A stretch of DNA of 64,000 bases, from contig CAMLDW010000003.1 of the NCBI GenBank assembly GCA_946479035.1, positions 1 to 64,000 on the forward strand. Reading direction: 5' to 3'. The notes beneath the pieces are model-generated. The model saw only the letters and a list, made by a program, of their open reading frames with translations. It was not told the origin of the DNA and ran no database searches. Shown piece after piece: positions 24,997 through 33,102 of the stretch. Position numbers and translations under genes: made by a program. Position 1 is the stretch's first letter. Each line of letters opens with the position of its first letter. Source of the DNA: an uncultured Chthonomonadaceae bacterium. Lineage in GTDB: Bacteria > Armatimonadota > Fimbriimonadia > Fimbriimonadales > Fimbriimonadaceae.

Positions 24997-25893
24997 TTCG
25001 CCGGCAGATCGAGGTCCAGCAAGCGGTTCCCCAACCTCGCCGACTACCTGCGCAAGGTGGTCGACAGGCGGCTAGGCCGCGTCCAGCGCCTTTCTACCCT
25101 CCTCGGCTGCGGCATCGTCTCGCTGACGACACCGATTTTCGCGCTCGCCTTCGGGCTAGGGTTCCAGAGCGTCGGCGCCGGGCTGCTCGCCGCGACGCTC
25201 GCCATGCCGGCGAGCGTGTTCGCCTGGTACCTCGTCGACAAAAAGCTGCGGACGCCGCACTCGCCGGAAGAGGAGCGGCGCATGGAAGCGTGGAAGGCCT
25301 GCAGTTCGATGCTCGGCGTCGAACAACAGCGGCGGCTCCACAAGCTCATGGACCCTTCGATGTCGCAGCTCTTGGAGGCGTGCGCCTACCACTACGCGCG
25401 CATCGACGGCGCGGTCTCGGGCGAGTTCTGGAACAACGAAAAGCTGCCGGCGCACTGGCGCTCCGTGCGGAGCCAGGCCCTGGAGGCGGCGGACCAGGCG
25501 ATGGAAGAGCTCGTGATGCTCGCCGTGCCCTGCATGGGCGAGCCGGAGGCGGACCGCGGCAAGGTGATCAAGGAGGCGGTCGAGGACTTCTTCGACATGG
25601 ACATCGTCTCGGCGATCGGGAGCATCCGCGACGCCGCCACCTCGGACTGGACGCGCTACGCGCACCGCAGCCCGCACGCGACCGTCGCGTTCCAGGCCGG
25701 GCGTGCGATCGCGGAAAGACTAAAGACCCTCGCGGACCAGATCGAGGCCAAGACGAGCGAGGTAGCCGTGGAAAGCGGCGCGGTCATGGAGGCCGCGAAC
25801 GCCACCGACTCGCTCGACATCGTCCTGCGCGAGATTACAGCGGTCAAAGAGGCCGAGGAAGAGCTCCAGCAGAGGATCAAGGAAACCGAGTAA
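24994..25893 (+). CDS. Membrane protein with two N-terminal helices and helical tail
   Basis: A 299-residue protein starting at GTG 24994. A basic N-terminus (FAGRSRSSKRF) is followed by two close transmembrane helices (about residues 35-55 and 60-80). A long soluble region, largely alpha-helical and rich in Ala, Glu and Lys, follows. The C-terminal 60 residues look like a coiled coil (ITAVKEAEEELQQRIKETE). A start further upstream would read into the tatD promoter and was rejected. No known family recognised. Confidence 0.65.
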   Translation: MFAGRSRSSKRFPNLADYLRKVVDRRLGRVQRLSTLLGCGIVSLTTPIFALAFGLGFQSVGAGLLAATLAMPASVFAWYLVDKKLRTPHSPEEERRMEAWKACSSMLGVEQQRRLHKLMDPSMSQLLEACAYHYARIDGAVSGEFWNNEKLPAHWRSVRSQALEAADQAMEELVMLAVPCMGEPEADRGKVIKEAVEDFFDMDIVSAIGSIRDAATSDWTRYAHRSPHATVAFQAGRAIAERLKTLADQIEAKTSEVAVESGAVMEAANATDSLDIVLREITAVKEAEEELQQRIKETE

Positions 25894-26107
25894 CCGCCCT
25901 CCGGGGAGGGCACCGCACCGGGGAGGGTGGCGCCGCAGTTGTGGTGCAGGCCTCCTGGCCTGCGCCTGGCCGCGCCGCTCCCTCTCCCTTGGGAGAAGGC
26001 CAGGGGGAGGGCGCCGCTCCGCGGCACCGAGGATGGAGGGCCGACCTCCTGGGCGGCCTCTGCACCGCCTCAAATGCCACGGTCGGTGAGGGCACCGCGC
26101 CTGCCAC
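25894..26107. other. Intergenic region made of dispersed repeats
   Basis: Between two convergent genes. Nearly all of it is repeat sequence: modules at 25932-25975 and 26013-26059 recur, inverted, at 32755-32860. No gene is seen. Confidence 0.7.
25932..26059. repeat. Mosaic dispersed repeat (inverted relative to 32.7 kb)
   Basis: Three modules. The first is CGCAGTTGTGGTGCAGGCC followed by CCTGCGCCTGGCC. The second is a CCCTCTCCCTTGGGAGAAGG hairpin. The third runs from CCGCTCCGCGG through GGATGGAGGGCCGACC to TGGGCGGCC. The reverse complements of the first and third lie at 32755-32790 and 32814-32860, about 90% identical by eye. Confidence 0.75.
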
Positions 26108-27121
26108 CTACGCCTCGCGGTCCATCACGAACCGCGCCACGGTCTCAAGCAGAGTGCGGTCGTCGGAGAAGGGGAGCGGTTCCAGCGCCTTGAGCGCCTG
26201 CGCGACGAAACCTTCCGCGCGGTCGGAAGCCGCATCGAACGCCCCACGCTCGGCCATCCACGAAACCAGCCGCTGCACGTCCTCCTCGGTGACGCCGTTT
26301 CCGAACTTCGAGGCCGCGAAGCTCGCCTCGCCTTCGTCCAGCAGGGGCAACAGATAGATCAGCGGCAGCGTGGCCTGCCCCTCGCGGAAGTCCGTGGCCC
26401 GCGGCTTTCCGGTCTTGGCCTGGTCCCCGCGAAAGTCGAGCAGGTCGTCCACCACTTGGAAAGCAAGCCCAAGGCTGTGGCCGTACGCGCCGAGCGCGTC
26501 CTCGGTCGCCCCGTCGGCGCCCGCCATGCGCGCCCCGGTCCGGCAGCAGCACTCGATGAACGCAGCGGTCTTCATCCTCAGCACCCGCATGTGCTCCTCC
26601 TCCGTCAGCCCAATGTCGCCCCGGCACTCGATCTCACGCACCTCGCCCTCGGCCATCTCCACCACCGCCTCACTGACCAAACGGATGATCGAGATGTCGC
26701 TGTGCCGCGCGAGGAGCCCCATCGCCTTGGCGAGCAGCACGTCGCCGCTCAGCACGGCGGCCGTGTTGCCGTGCGCGGCGCTGGCCGTCGGCACGCCGCG
26801 CCTCGTCCTGGCCTCGTCGATCACGTCGTCGTGCACCAGCGTCGCCATGTGGATCATCTCGAGCGCGGCGCCGACGTGCACGAGCCGCCCGCGGTCGAAC
26901 GCTAGCCCCGTCGCGCGTGCGGCGATGACCGCAAGCGCGGGCCTCAGCCGCTTTCCGCCCCCGAGCAGGGTCTGCGACCCGCAAGCCTCGACGGTCGCGA
27001 CCTGCGAGCCGACTTCGCGCTGCAGGACCTCTTCCGCCTCCGCCACGGCCGCCCCGACTTCGAGCACGACGGTCGGGGAGACCTGGTCCTGCACGGCTTG
27101 GAAGAACGTCGCGGTGCTCAC
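26108..27121 (-). CDS. Long-chain polyprenyl diphosphate synthase
   Basis: Adds isopentenyl units to make the side chain of menaquinone. The 337 residues contain both aspartate-rich motifs, HDDVIDEARTRRG and QVVDDLLDFRG, plus GGGKRLRP near residue 55. The residue five positions before the first motif is Ala, which in this family allows long chains (about C35-C45). The start is GTG at 27121, overlapping the menG stop by 4 nt (GTGA). Pairing with menG supports a menaquinone role, in the manner of hepT/ispB. Exact chain length cannot be read. Confidence 0.93.
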   Translation of the reverse strand: MSTATFFQAVQDQVSPTVVLEVGAAVAEAEEVLQREVGSQVATVEACGSQTLLGGGKRLRPALAVIAARATGLAFDRGRLVHVGAALEMIHMATLVHDDVIDEARTRRGVPTASAAHGNTAAVLSGDVLLAKAMGLLARHSDISIIRLVSEAVVEMAEGEVREIECRGDIGLTEEEHMRVLRMKTAAFIECCCRTGARMAGADGATEDALGAYGHSLGLAFQVVDDLLDFRGDQAKTGKPRATDFREGQATLPLIYLLPLLDEGEASFAASKFGNGVTEEDVQRLVSWMAERGAFDAASDRAEGFVAQALKALEPLPFSDDRTLLETVARFVMDREA

Positions 27122-27840
27122 GGCTTCACACCCCAGTGCATGCACACGTTGCCGAAGAAGAAGTCGCGGAGCTGGACGTCTCGAAATCCTGCCTGCTCCA
27201 TCGCCGCCTTCATCTGATCTCGGTCGAGAAACCGCTGGGTGCTCTCCGGCAGGTACCGGTAGGCGCGCGAACGGCCGAACAGGCGACCGACGAACGGTGC
27301 GACCCTCTTGAACGCCGCCTCGTTGACTCTGCCGAAGAGCTTCGCCCTGGGCCTTGCCATGTCGAGCGTGACGAACCGGCCGCCCGGCTTCAGCACCCTG
27401 GCCGCTTCGCGCAGCGCAGCGCCGATGTCCGGCACGTTCCGCAGCCCCCAGCCGACCGTCACCGCGTCGAACCGCCCGCTCGCGACCGGCAGCCTGCACG
27501 CGTCGCCGAAGCTGAACTGCGCGGCTGGCATCTTCCTCCTCGCGACCTCGAGCATCGGCGCGCAAAAGTCGATCCCGAGCAAGGTCCCTTTCTGATCCAC
27601 TGAGCCCGCAAGAGCCTTCATGAAGTCCCCTGTCCCCGTGCACACGTCCAGCGCCGCGTCCCCAGCCTCGAGCCCAAGCACCTCGACCGCGGCACGCCTC
27701 CACCGCCGGTGCAGCCGCAAGCTGATCACGTCGTTAAACCGGTCATAGGAGGGCGCGAGGTCCGCGAATATCTCGCGCACCACCGACCGCTTCTCTTCGC
27801 CCTCCGCCAGCCAGGGCGTCTTCTGCGCTGTGGTCCCCAT
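27118..27840 (-). CDS. menG: Demethylmenaquinone methyltransferase
   Basis: Carries out the last, C-methylation step of menaquinone synthesis (UbiE family). The 240 residues show SAM motif I as LDVCTGTGDFMKAL, the family FSFGDACRLPVASGRFDAVTVGWGLRN segment, and a C-terminal FFFGNVCMHWG. The ATG at 27840 has a GCGAGGG stretch just before it and a TAAAGT box 14 nt upstream. It precedes the polyprenyl synthase gene in a two-gene operon. Confidence 0.94.
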   Translation of the reverse strand: MGTTAQKTPWLAEGEEKRSVVREIFADLAPSYDRFNDVISLRLHRRWRRAAVEVLGLEAGDAALDVCTGTGDFMKALAGSVDQKGTLLGIDFCAPMLEVARRKMPAAQFSFGDACRLPVASGRFDAVTVGWGLRNVPDIGAALREAARVLKPGGRFVTLDMARPRAKLFGRVNEAAFKRVAPFVGRLFGRSRAYRYLPESTQRFLDRDQMKAAMEQAGFRDVQLRDFFFGNVCMHWGVKP

Positions 27841-27973
27841 CCCTCGCCGGACGCACTTTACCCGTCCTATCGAGCCTGTTTTACGAACTTTCAGAATCCG
27901 GTGAAAGCAGGTTCGAGGGTGTTTGGGACCGTTGGAGGGGGGCGCAACCCTGCGGGGCGGGGGCGGATAGGAA

Positions 27974-27996
27974 TATAGTGAGGGAGCGCAGAGATG
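27974..27996 (+). promoter_or_regulatory. -10 box with short leader before nfeD
   Basis: TATAGT at 27974-27979, then 14 bases containing GAGGGAG, then ATG at 27994. A conventional short leader with a ribosome site, in contrast to the 6-8 nt spacing of the leaderless genes. Confidence 0.55.
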
Positions 27997-28563
27997 CTGT
28001 CGATCTACATCGTGCTGGGGGTGATAGGAGGGGGGTTGATCCTACTTTCGGCGCTCGGCGCGATCGGTCACGACGACGCTGGGTTTGACGCCCACCACGG
28101 TGTCGACCTGCACCACGACGCGCACGGCCTGAGAGACTCGGGGGACGTGTGGCTGCCGTTCCTCAGCCTCCGGTTCTGGATCTACGCGTTTGCGTGCTTC
28201 GGGCTGATCGGGATCCTTGCGACGGTGCTTTCCAGCGCGAAGGAGCCGACGATCGGGTTCGTGGCGACGGGGACCGGTCTGGTGATGGGTTTCGTGGCCG
28301 CGTGGGCGTATCGGGCGATCTCGAAGTCGGAGGTGCACGGGGGCGTGGGAGCGGACGACCTGATCGGTGCGATGGGTAAGGTGATGGTGCCTGTGGCGAG
28401 CGACAAGACGGGCCGGGTGCGGGTGCTCGTCAAAGGGGACACGATCGACATGCTGGCGCTCTCGGAGGGTTCAAGGATCGAGGCAGGGGAGGAGATCGTG
28501 GTGACGGGGGTCGAGAACGACCGCGCGCTGGTCGCGCGCAAGGCGGAGTGGCTAGGCGAGTAA
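27994..28563 (+). CDS. NfeD-family membrane protein
   Basis: A 189-residue protein. One N-terminal helix, a His/Asp-rich loop (about residues 27-50: HDDAGFDAHHGVDLHHDAHG), two further helices, and a C-terminal OB-fold (about 125-185) define the NfeD family. NfeD genes sit next to flotillins throughout bacteria and are thought to help them in membrane microdomains. The His-rich loop is unusual and could bind metal. It is 3 bases from the first flotillin gene. Confidence 0.85.
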   Translation: MLSIYIVLGVIGGGLILLSALGAIGHDDAGFDAHHGVDLHHDAHGLRDSGDVWLPFLSLRFWIYAFACFGLIGILATVLSSAKEPTIGFVATGTGLVMGFVAAWAYRAISKSEVHGGVGADDLIGAMGKVMVPVASDKTGRVRVLVKGDTIDMLALSEGSRIEAGEEIVVTGVENDRALVARKAEWLGE

Positions 28564-28566
28564 CCG

Positions 28567-29856
28567 ATGAGTTGGGACGAACTTTTGCACGTTGATTTGT
28601 TGTGGGTGTTGGTAGGGGCTTTCGGGTTCCTCGCCTTCATGCTCGTGATCATCGCTTTCGTGCGCTCGCTGCTGAAGGTATGCGCGCCGAACGAGGCGAT
28701 CGTGGTGACGGGGCGCAGGCAGCGCACGGCGGACGGGAGGGAGCGCGGATCGACCGTCACGATGGCCGGCAGGGAGTGGATATACCCGCTGCTCAACGAG
28801 ATGGACCGGATGCCGCTCTCGCTGATGGAGGTGCCGATCGCGGTTCACAACGCGTATTCGAAGGGCGGGATCGCGATCAACGTCGAGGCGATCGCGAACG
28901 TGAAGGTCTCGAGCGACGAGGTGGTGATCCACAACGCGGTCGAGCGATTCTTAGGTCGGGAGACCGGCGAGATCAGGCGCGTCTCGAAGGAGACGCTGGA
29001 GGGGCACCTGAGGAGCGTCATCGCGAACTTGACGCCCGAGCAGGTGAACGAGGACAGGCTGCGGTTCGCCGAGGCGCTGCAGAGGGAGTCGGAAGAGGAC
29101 CTGAAGAAGCTCGGGCTCCACTTGGACACGCTCAAGATCTCGCACGTCGCGGACGAGCTGGGCTACCTCGACGCGACGGGGCGAAAGGCGATCGCGAACA
29201 TCATCCGCGCGGCAGAGATCGCGGAGTCGGACGCCAAGCGCGCGGCGGAGCAGGCGGAGTCGCAGAACGCGGGGCGCGCGAACGTGCGGCGGGCCGAGGC
29301 GGACGCGGCGATAGCGAAGATGCGCAACGAGCTGCGCCGGATCAAGGCGGACCTCGAGTCGAGGGTCAAGTCGGAGGAGGAGCGCACGGCCGCAGCCGCG
29401 CGCGAGGCCCGCGCGGTTGCCGAGCAGCACATGCAGAAGGTCCGCGCCGAGCTGGAGGGGATCCGGCTGCAGGCGGACAAGGTGCTGCCGGCCGACGCCG
29501 ACAGACAGGCGCAGGAGTTCAAGGCGCGGGGCGAGGCGGCGGAGATCCGCGAGCGGGGCCGGGCGGTGGCCCAAGCTCTCGCACTGATGTACGCGGCGTG
29601 GCAAGAGGCGGGTCCGAGCGCGTTGCAAATCTCGATCATCGAGGACCTCGAGTCGATCATGGACAGCGCGCTCAAGGGCGTGCGAAAGGTGGACGTGAAG
29701 TCGCTGAGCGTGATCGACGGCGGGGACGGGCGGACGCTGCGGAACTACATCGCGGCTTATCCGGCGATGTTGGGCGAGGTGTTCGCGGCGGTCAACAATA
29801 CCGTCGGCATCGACATACCCGGCGCGCTCTCAGGAAAGGAGGACAAGTCTAAGTGA
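28567..29856 (+). CDS. Flotillin-like SPFH protein 1
   Basis: A 429-residue membrane scaffold. A hydrophobic anchor (about residues 9-32) is followed by an SPFH domain (about 38-210: KVCAPNEAIVVTGRRQR, then VEAIANVKVSSDE). Next is a long Ala/Glu/Arg-rich coiled coil (about 215-330) typical of flotillins (YuaG/FloT type). Flotillins organise membrane microdomains and influence protein secretion and signalling. It is followed by a second flotillin whose GTG overlaps its stop by 4 nt. Confidence 0.9.
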   Translation: MSWDELLHVDLLWVLVGAFGFLAFMLVIIAFVRSLLKVCAPNEAIVVTGRRQRTADGRERGSTVTMAGREWIYPLLNEMDRMPLSLMEVPIAVHNAYSKGGIAINVEAIANVKVSSDEVVIHNAVERFLGRETGEIRRVSKETLEGHLRSVIANLTPEQVNEDRLRFAEALQRESEEDLKKLGLHLDTLKISHVADELGYLDATGRKAIANIIRAAEIAESDAKRAAEQAESQNAGRANVRRAEADAAIAKMRNELRRIKADLESRVKSEEERTAAAAREARAVAEQHMQKVRAELEGIRLQADKVLPADADRQAQEFKARGEAAEIRERGRAVAQALALMYAAWQEAGPSALQISIIEDLESIMDSALKGVRKVDVKSLSVIDGGDGRTLRNYIAAYPAMLGEVFAAVNNTVGIDIPGALSGKEDKSK

Positions 29857-31181
29857 ACCTGTTTTCGATCGCTATCGGCGTTGTGGTGACGCTCGTCATT
29901 GCGCTGGTGTTCAGCCTGACGAACCTTTTGCACCGGTGCCCGCCGAGCGAAGTGCTCATTTTTGCCGGAAGCAGGCGGCGGGTCGGCAACCGGACCTTCG
30001 GCTACCGGCTGATCCAGGGCGGCCGCGGCTGGCGCAAACCGTTCTTGGAGAAGGTGTATTCGCTCGATCTGACGAACATGATCATCGACCTGGTGGCGAC
30101 GAACGCTTACGCCAAGGGCGGCGTGCCGCTGAACGTGCAGGGGGTGGCGAACGTGAAGATCGCGGGTCACGAGCCGGTGCTCAACAACGCGATCGAGCGG
30201 TTCTTGGGCAAGACGCGGATGGAGATCATGGGTATCGCGAAGGCGACGCTGGAGGGCTCGTTGCGCGGCGTGCTGGCGACGCTTACGCCGGAGCAGCTGA
30301 ACGAGGACCGGAGCGCGCTGGACGAGCAGATCGTGCAGGAGGTGGAGGCGGACATGACGACGCTCGGGCTGGTGGTGGACACTCTGAAGATCCAGAACAT
30401 CACGGATGACGTTCACTATCTGGACTCGATCGGCCGGATCAGGAACGCGGAGCTGCTGAGTTCGGCGCGGATCGCGGAGGCCGTGGCACACGCGGACTCG
30501 ATCTTCCGAAACGCGGAGAACAGCGAGCAGGAAGTGAACGCAGAGGTCACGGCAGCGATAGCGGTGGCGAACGCGACGGCGGAGAAGAACCTCGTGGACA
30601 TCATTTCGCGGCGGGCGGCGGTGGTCGCGGAAGAGCAGGCCGCTGTGGCGGCGCTCTCGGCGCAGGCCGAGGCGGAGGTCGAGGTGCAGAAGGCTCGGAT
30701 CGACCAGGTGCGGAACAGGCTCGAGGCGGACGTCGTGCAGCCAGCGCGCGCGGGGTGCGAGGCGATGGAGCAGCAGGCGAAGGCGAGCGTCGCGCCGATC
30801 ATCGAGGACGGGAAGGCGCGCGCGGAGGCGCTGCGGAGCATGTCGACGAGCTGGAAGGCCGCGGGGGACCAGGCGCGCGAGATCTTCCTGCTGCAGAAGA
30901 TCGGGCCGGTGATCGACAAGATCACGGACTCGATCAGCGCGGCGAAGATCGACAAGGTGACGGTGATCGACTCTGCTGCGATGGGCGGCGCGAACCCGGC
31001 GCGGCTGCTTGCGCTTTCGGAGCAGGTGAAGGAGGTCTTCGGGATCGACGTGGTTGCGAAGCTGCAGGAGATGGCCGGGCCGCGGCGGGAGCAGGTTGCG
31101 CCGGTGGTGCAGGTGATCGCGCAGGCTCCGGAGAAGAAGCGGGCGGATGTGAGCGACGGTCCTCCGCCGAAGCAGAAGTAG
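29853..31181 (+). CDS. Flotillin-like SPFH protein 2
   Basis: A 442-residue paralogue of the preceding gene, with a membrane anchor at about 4-22, SPFH domain (about 27-195, including VPLNVQGVANVKIAG) and an Ala/Glu-rich coiled coil. It starts at GTG in a GTGA overlap with flotillin 1, so the pair is made together and may form hetero-oligomers. The last 19 bases, encoding PPKQK and the stop, are repeated exactly at 31389-31407. Confidence 0.9.
   Translation: MNLFSIAIGVVVTLVIALVFSLTNLLHRCPPSEVLIFAGSRRRVGNRTFGYRLIQGGRGWRKPFLEKVYSLDLTNMIIDLVATNAYAKGGVPLNVQGVANVKIAGHEPVLNNAIERFLGKTRMEIMGIAKATLEGSLRGVLATLTPEQLNEDRSALDEQIVQEVEADMTTLGLVVDTLKIQNITDDVHYLDSIGRIRNAELLSSARIAEAVAHADSIFRNAENSEQEVNAEVTAAIAVANATAEKNLVDIISRRAAVVAEEQAAVAALSAQAEAEVEVQKARIDQVRNRLEADVVQPARAGCEAMEQQAKASVAPIIEDGKARAEALRSMSTSWKAAGDQAREIFLLQKIGPVIDKITDSISAAKIDKVTVIDSAAMGGANPARLLALSEQVKEVFGIDVVAKLQEMAGPRREQVAPVVQVIAQAPEKKRADVSDGPPPKQK
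31163..31181 (+). repeat. 19-bp direct repeat, copy 1
   Basis: TCCGCCGAAGCAGAAGTAG, the end of the second flotillin gene. An identical copy is at 31389-31407. Confidence 0.95.
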
Positions 31182-31262
31182 GGGTAGGGCGTCGCGCTTG
31201 GATTGTCGCTCGCCTGTGGCGGATCGCCGCCCTAACCTTTGCGCTGGCGGGCTCTCAAACGC

Positions 31263-31336
31263 TGACCCCCACCCTGACCTTGGCGCGGGCGAGGTCTCCG
31301 CTGGAGACTTCGCGCGGCCAATCCCAAGGGGGAGGG
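31263..31336. repeat. 74-bp palindromic repeat, copy A
   Basis: Identical over all 74 bases to the copy at 32889-32962. The centre is GCGAGGTCTCC-GCT-GGAGACTTCGC, flanked by CCTTGG and CCAAGG-type outer arms. Confidence 0.93.
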
Positions 31337-31388
31337 AATGGCGCGCGGCAAATCCCAAGGGAGAGGGAACGGTCCATAATGAGGTCAG

Positions 31389-31407
31389 TCCGCCGAAGCA
31401 GAAGTAG
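31389..31407 (+). repeat. 19-bp direct repeat, copy 2
   Basis: Exact copy of 31163-31181. It carries the last codons and stop of flotillin 2 but follows no open frame. Confidence 0.95.
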
Positions 31408-31418
31408 CCTCGTTGCCT

Positions 31419-32606
31419 CTAGCCGCCGTCGATGATTCTTAGCATTCCAGCGGTGGACATTTTAAGTCGGATGTCGCCAAACCAGCGGTTTCCTGGGCTG
31501 AAGAGGTCGTATGCGGCGGAGGTAAGGCGGCGGTAGGCGTAGGCCCCATCTGTAAGCGGGTCGGTGCGAGCTTCTTGCGGCAGGTCGGCGAGCGTTTCGG
31601 GAAGCGAGCCGGTCTCCCATCGAGCCTTCGCGATGAGCGCGTGGACTCGGAGGAGCCTTCGTTGTTCGCGCCAGATGATGGCGATCTCGATCCGGCGCTC
31701 CGGCCCGTAGGTCGTCAATATGTTTGACAGAACTGGATCGCTTGTGAGTTTGTCAGGGCTTAGCCGGCCCTTTGCCTTGGTCCATGTGCTTTCCGGCTGA
31801 GAAAACAGTGACGCAAGGCCCGCCGAGCCCAACTGCATGACCCCCTGCCACTGCCGGCGCAACATGGCGAAGTCTGCACCTTGTAAGTCGTCGCTCGATG
31901 TGTAAGCGGAGAGCTTGTCGATCGCGACCTCCTTCGGCTCTCCCATCACGCGTTCGATCTCGGCAGAATCGGTGTCCCACTGACGCTCAAGCACTGAGGC
32001 ATCTGGGATCTTTATGCGCGCGATGATCTGTTCGGCTGCAGGCAGAGAGATCGCCATGTAATTGTCGTGGAAGACGGCGAGTGCAATCGAGTCGCTGGCC
32101 CTTGCGACATAGAGGCCTAGAATAGCTGTGCAGCCACGAAGCGTGTCGGACATTTCGAGAATCGTCAGGAGCGTGTCGGTCGCTTGATTCGACAGCCCGT
32201 TTGCAAACTGCACGCGTGCGAGCTGGGAAAGAGCCTTTGAAACGTTCTTGATCGCCGGCAAGACGTTTTGCGCGGCCGGGGTGGTCGGCATAGTTGCGGC
32301 GAACTGGTTGCCTCGCTTGACCAGGCTCAGAATCTCGCCAGTTCGACTCGACCGTTTTACTTGAATCGACAGCAGAGTCTGGCCCGTGCCTTGCACTTCG
32401 GACGGTGTAACGAGCACTTGCCCGTACGCAGTAACGAGGTCGTTCGCCCGAACGTAGAACTCGAGGGCGTTTTGACCGGTCGGTGCGGGAAAGACTCTGG
32501 GAAAGAGTGGTTGTGCTTTCTGCGCAGCCTGGGTGGCCCCATTGTTTGGCGCCGAACTGAGATTTGCCGCCCCTAAAGCTGCAGCCACGATTAGCGTGTA
32601 CAGCAT
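31419..32606 (-). CDS. Exported protein of unknown function (family member 2)
   Basis: A 395-residue protein with a signal peptide (MLYTLIVAAALGAANLSSA). The mature region is helical, and its C-terminal part shows the same SLPETLADL..DPL..aromatic strand..SPGNRWFGD pattern as the protein encoded at 17144-18532, so they are paralogues. Codon third positions are less GC-rich than in the neighbours, which may hint at relaxed selection or later arrival. The ATG at 32606 lies 6 nt after TAGACT. Function unknown. Confidence 0.7.
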   Translation of the reverse strand: MLYTLIVAAALGAANLSSAPNNGATQAAQKAQPLFPRVFPAPTGQNALEFYVRANDLVTAYGQVLVTPSEVQGTGQTLLSIQVKRSSRTGEILSLVKRGNQFAATMPTTPAAQNVLPAIKNVSKALSQLARVQFANGLSNQATDTLLTILEMSDTLRGCTAILGLYVARASDSIALAVFHDNYMAISLPAAEQIIARIKIPDASVLERQWDTDSAEIERVMGEPKEVAIDKLSAYTSSDDLQGADFAMLRRQWQGVMQLGSAGLASLFSQPESTWTKAKGRLSPDKLTSDPVLSNILTTYGPERRIEIAIIWREQRRLLRVHALIAKARWETGSLPETLADLPQEARTDPLTDGAYAYRRLTSAAYDLFSPGNRWFGDIRLKMSTAGMLRIIDGG

Positions 32607-32618
32607 GGATCCAGTCTA
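32604..32618 (-). promoter_or_regulatory. Leaderless promoter of gene 31419-32606
   Basis: TAGACT (32613-32618 on the minus strand), six bases, then the ATG at 32606. Confidence 0.6.
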
Positions 32619-32669
32619 ACACAGTTGGACGCGCTTCGCCGGCATTGCCAAGGGCGGGCTCTCAACCGC

Positions 32670-32743
32670 TGACCCCCGTCCTAACCTTGGCGCGGGCGAA
32701 GTCTCCGCTGGAGACTTCGCGCGGCCAATCCCAAGGGGGAGGG
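32670..32743. repeat. 74-bp palindromic repeat, copy B
   Basis: Differs from copies A and C at four positions. Here the central stem is perfect: GCGAAGTCTCC-GCT-GGAGACTTCGC (32696-32720). The homology with copy A extends about 18 bases further upstream (GCGGGCTCTCAA). Confidence 0.93.
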
Positions 32744-32754
32744 GATGGCGCGCG

Positions 32755-32860
32755 GCCAGGCGCAGGCCAGAGGCCCGCACCACAATTGCGGCGGCGGCCT
32801 CCCCACGCTCCTTAGGCCGCCCAGGAGGTCGGCCCTCCATTTTCGGTGCTGTGGAGCGGG
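32755..32860. repeat. Mosaic repeat modules, inverse of 25.9-26.1 kb
   Basis: Contains the reverse complements of the two modules at 25932-25975 and 26013-26059. Confidence 0.75.
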
Positions 32861-32888
32861 GCCCTCCCCGGATGCGGAGTGCGCAGCG

Positions 32889-32962
32889 TGACCCCCACCC
32901 TGACCTTGGCGCGGGCGAGGTCTCCGCTGGAGACTTCGCGCGGCCAATCCCAAGGGGGAGGG
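32889..32962. repeat. 74-bp palindromic repeat, copy C
   Basis: Identical to copy A at 31263-31336. Confidence 0.93.
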
Positions 32963-32967
32963 GACGG

Positions 32968-33037
32968 CGCGGCCAGGCGCAGGCCAGAGGCCCGCACCAC
33001 AATTGGGAGCAGCCAGGAGGACTGCACCACAATTCGG
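32968..33037. repeat. GGCCAGGCGCAGGCC module, one full and one partial copy
   Basis: CGCGGCCAGGCGCAGGCCAG then GCCCGCACCACAATTGG (32968-33006), followed by a partial copy CAGGAGGACTGCACCACAATTCGG (33014-33037). Confidence 0.7.
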
Positions 33038-33102
33038 AACGGCACCAACCCCTGCCCCGCTCGAACCAGGGAACAAGCATCCCTGGTTCGAGGAGAGGGC
33101 GG

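Larger units (their letters stand above)
31182..31418. other. Repeat-filled gap after the flotillin operon
   Basis: 207 bases between the two 19-bp direct repeats, then 11 bases to the next gene. The insert holds a complete 74-bp palindromic repeat (31263-31336) and a partial right arm (about 31345-31367). No gene or promoter is evident. Confidence 0.7.
32607..33102. other. 496-bp gene-free region packed with repeats
   Basis: No gene. From left to right it holds the leaderless promoter of the unknown gene, palindromic repeat copy B, a GGCCAGGCGCAGGCC module, the CCGCCCAGGAGGTCGGCCC module, palindromic repeat copy C, a second GGCCAGGCGCAGGCC module and a partial third (33011-33037). After these come TCGAACCAGGGA and TCCCTGGTTCGA, a 12-bp inverted repeat at about 33061-33092. 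Confidence 0.75.

Noticed and set aside
29757..31358. Minus-strand open frame of 533 codons over flotillin 2
   Set aside because: Antisense shadow with Arg/His/Leu-rich composition; flotillin on the plus strand is unambiguous.
31182..33102. Insertion sequence remnants
   Set aside because: No transposase fragment and no long terminal inverted repeats. The repeats are short palindromes, so a non-autonomous REP-like family fits better.
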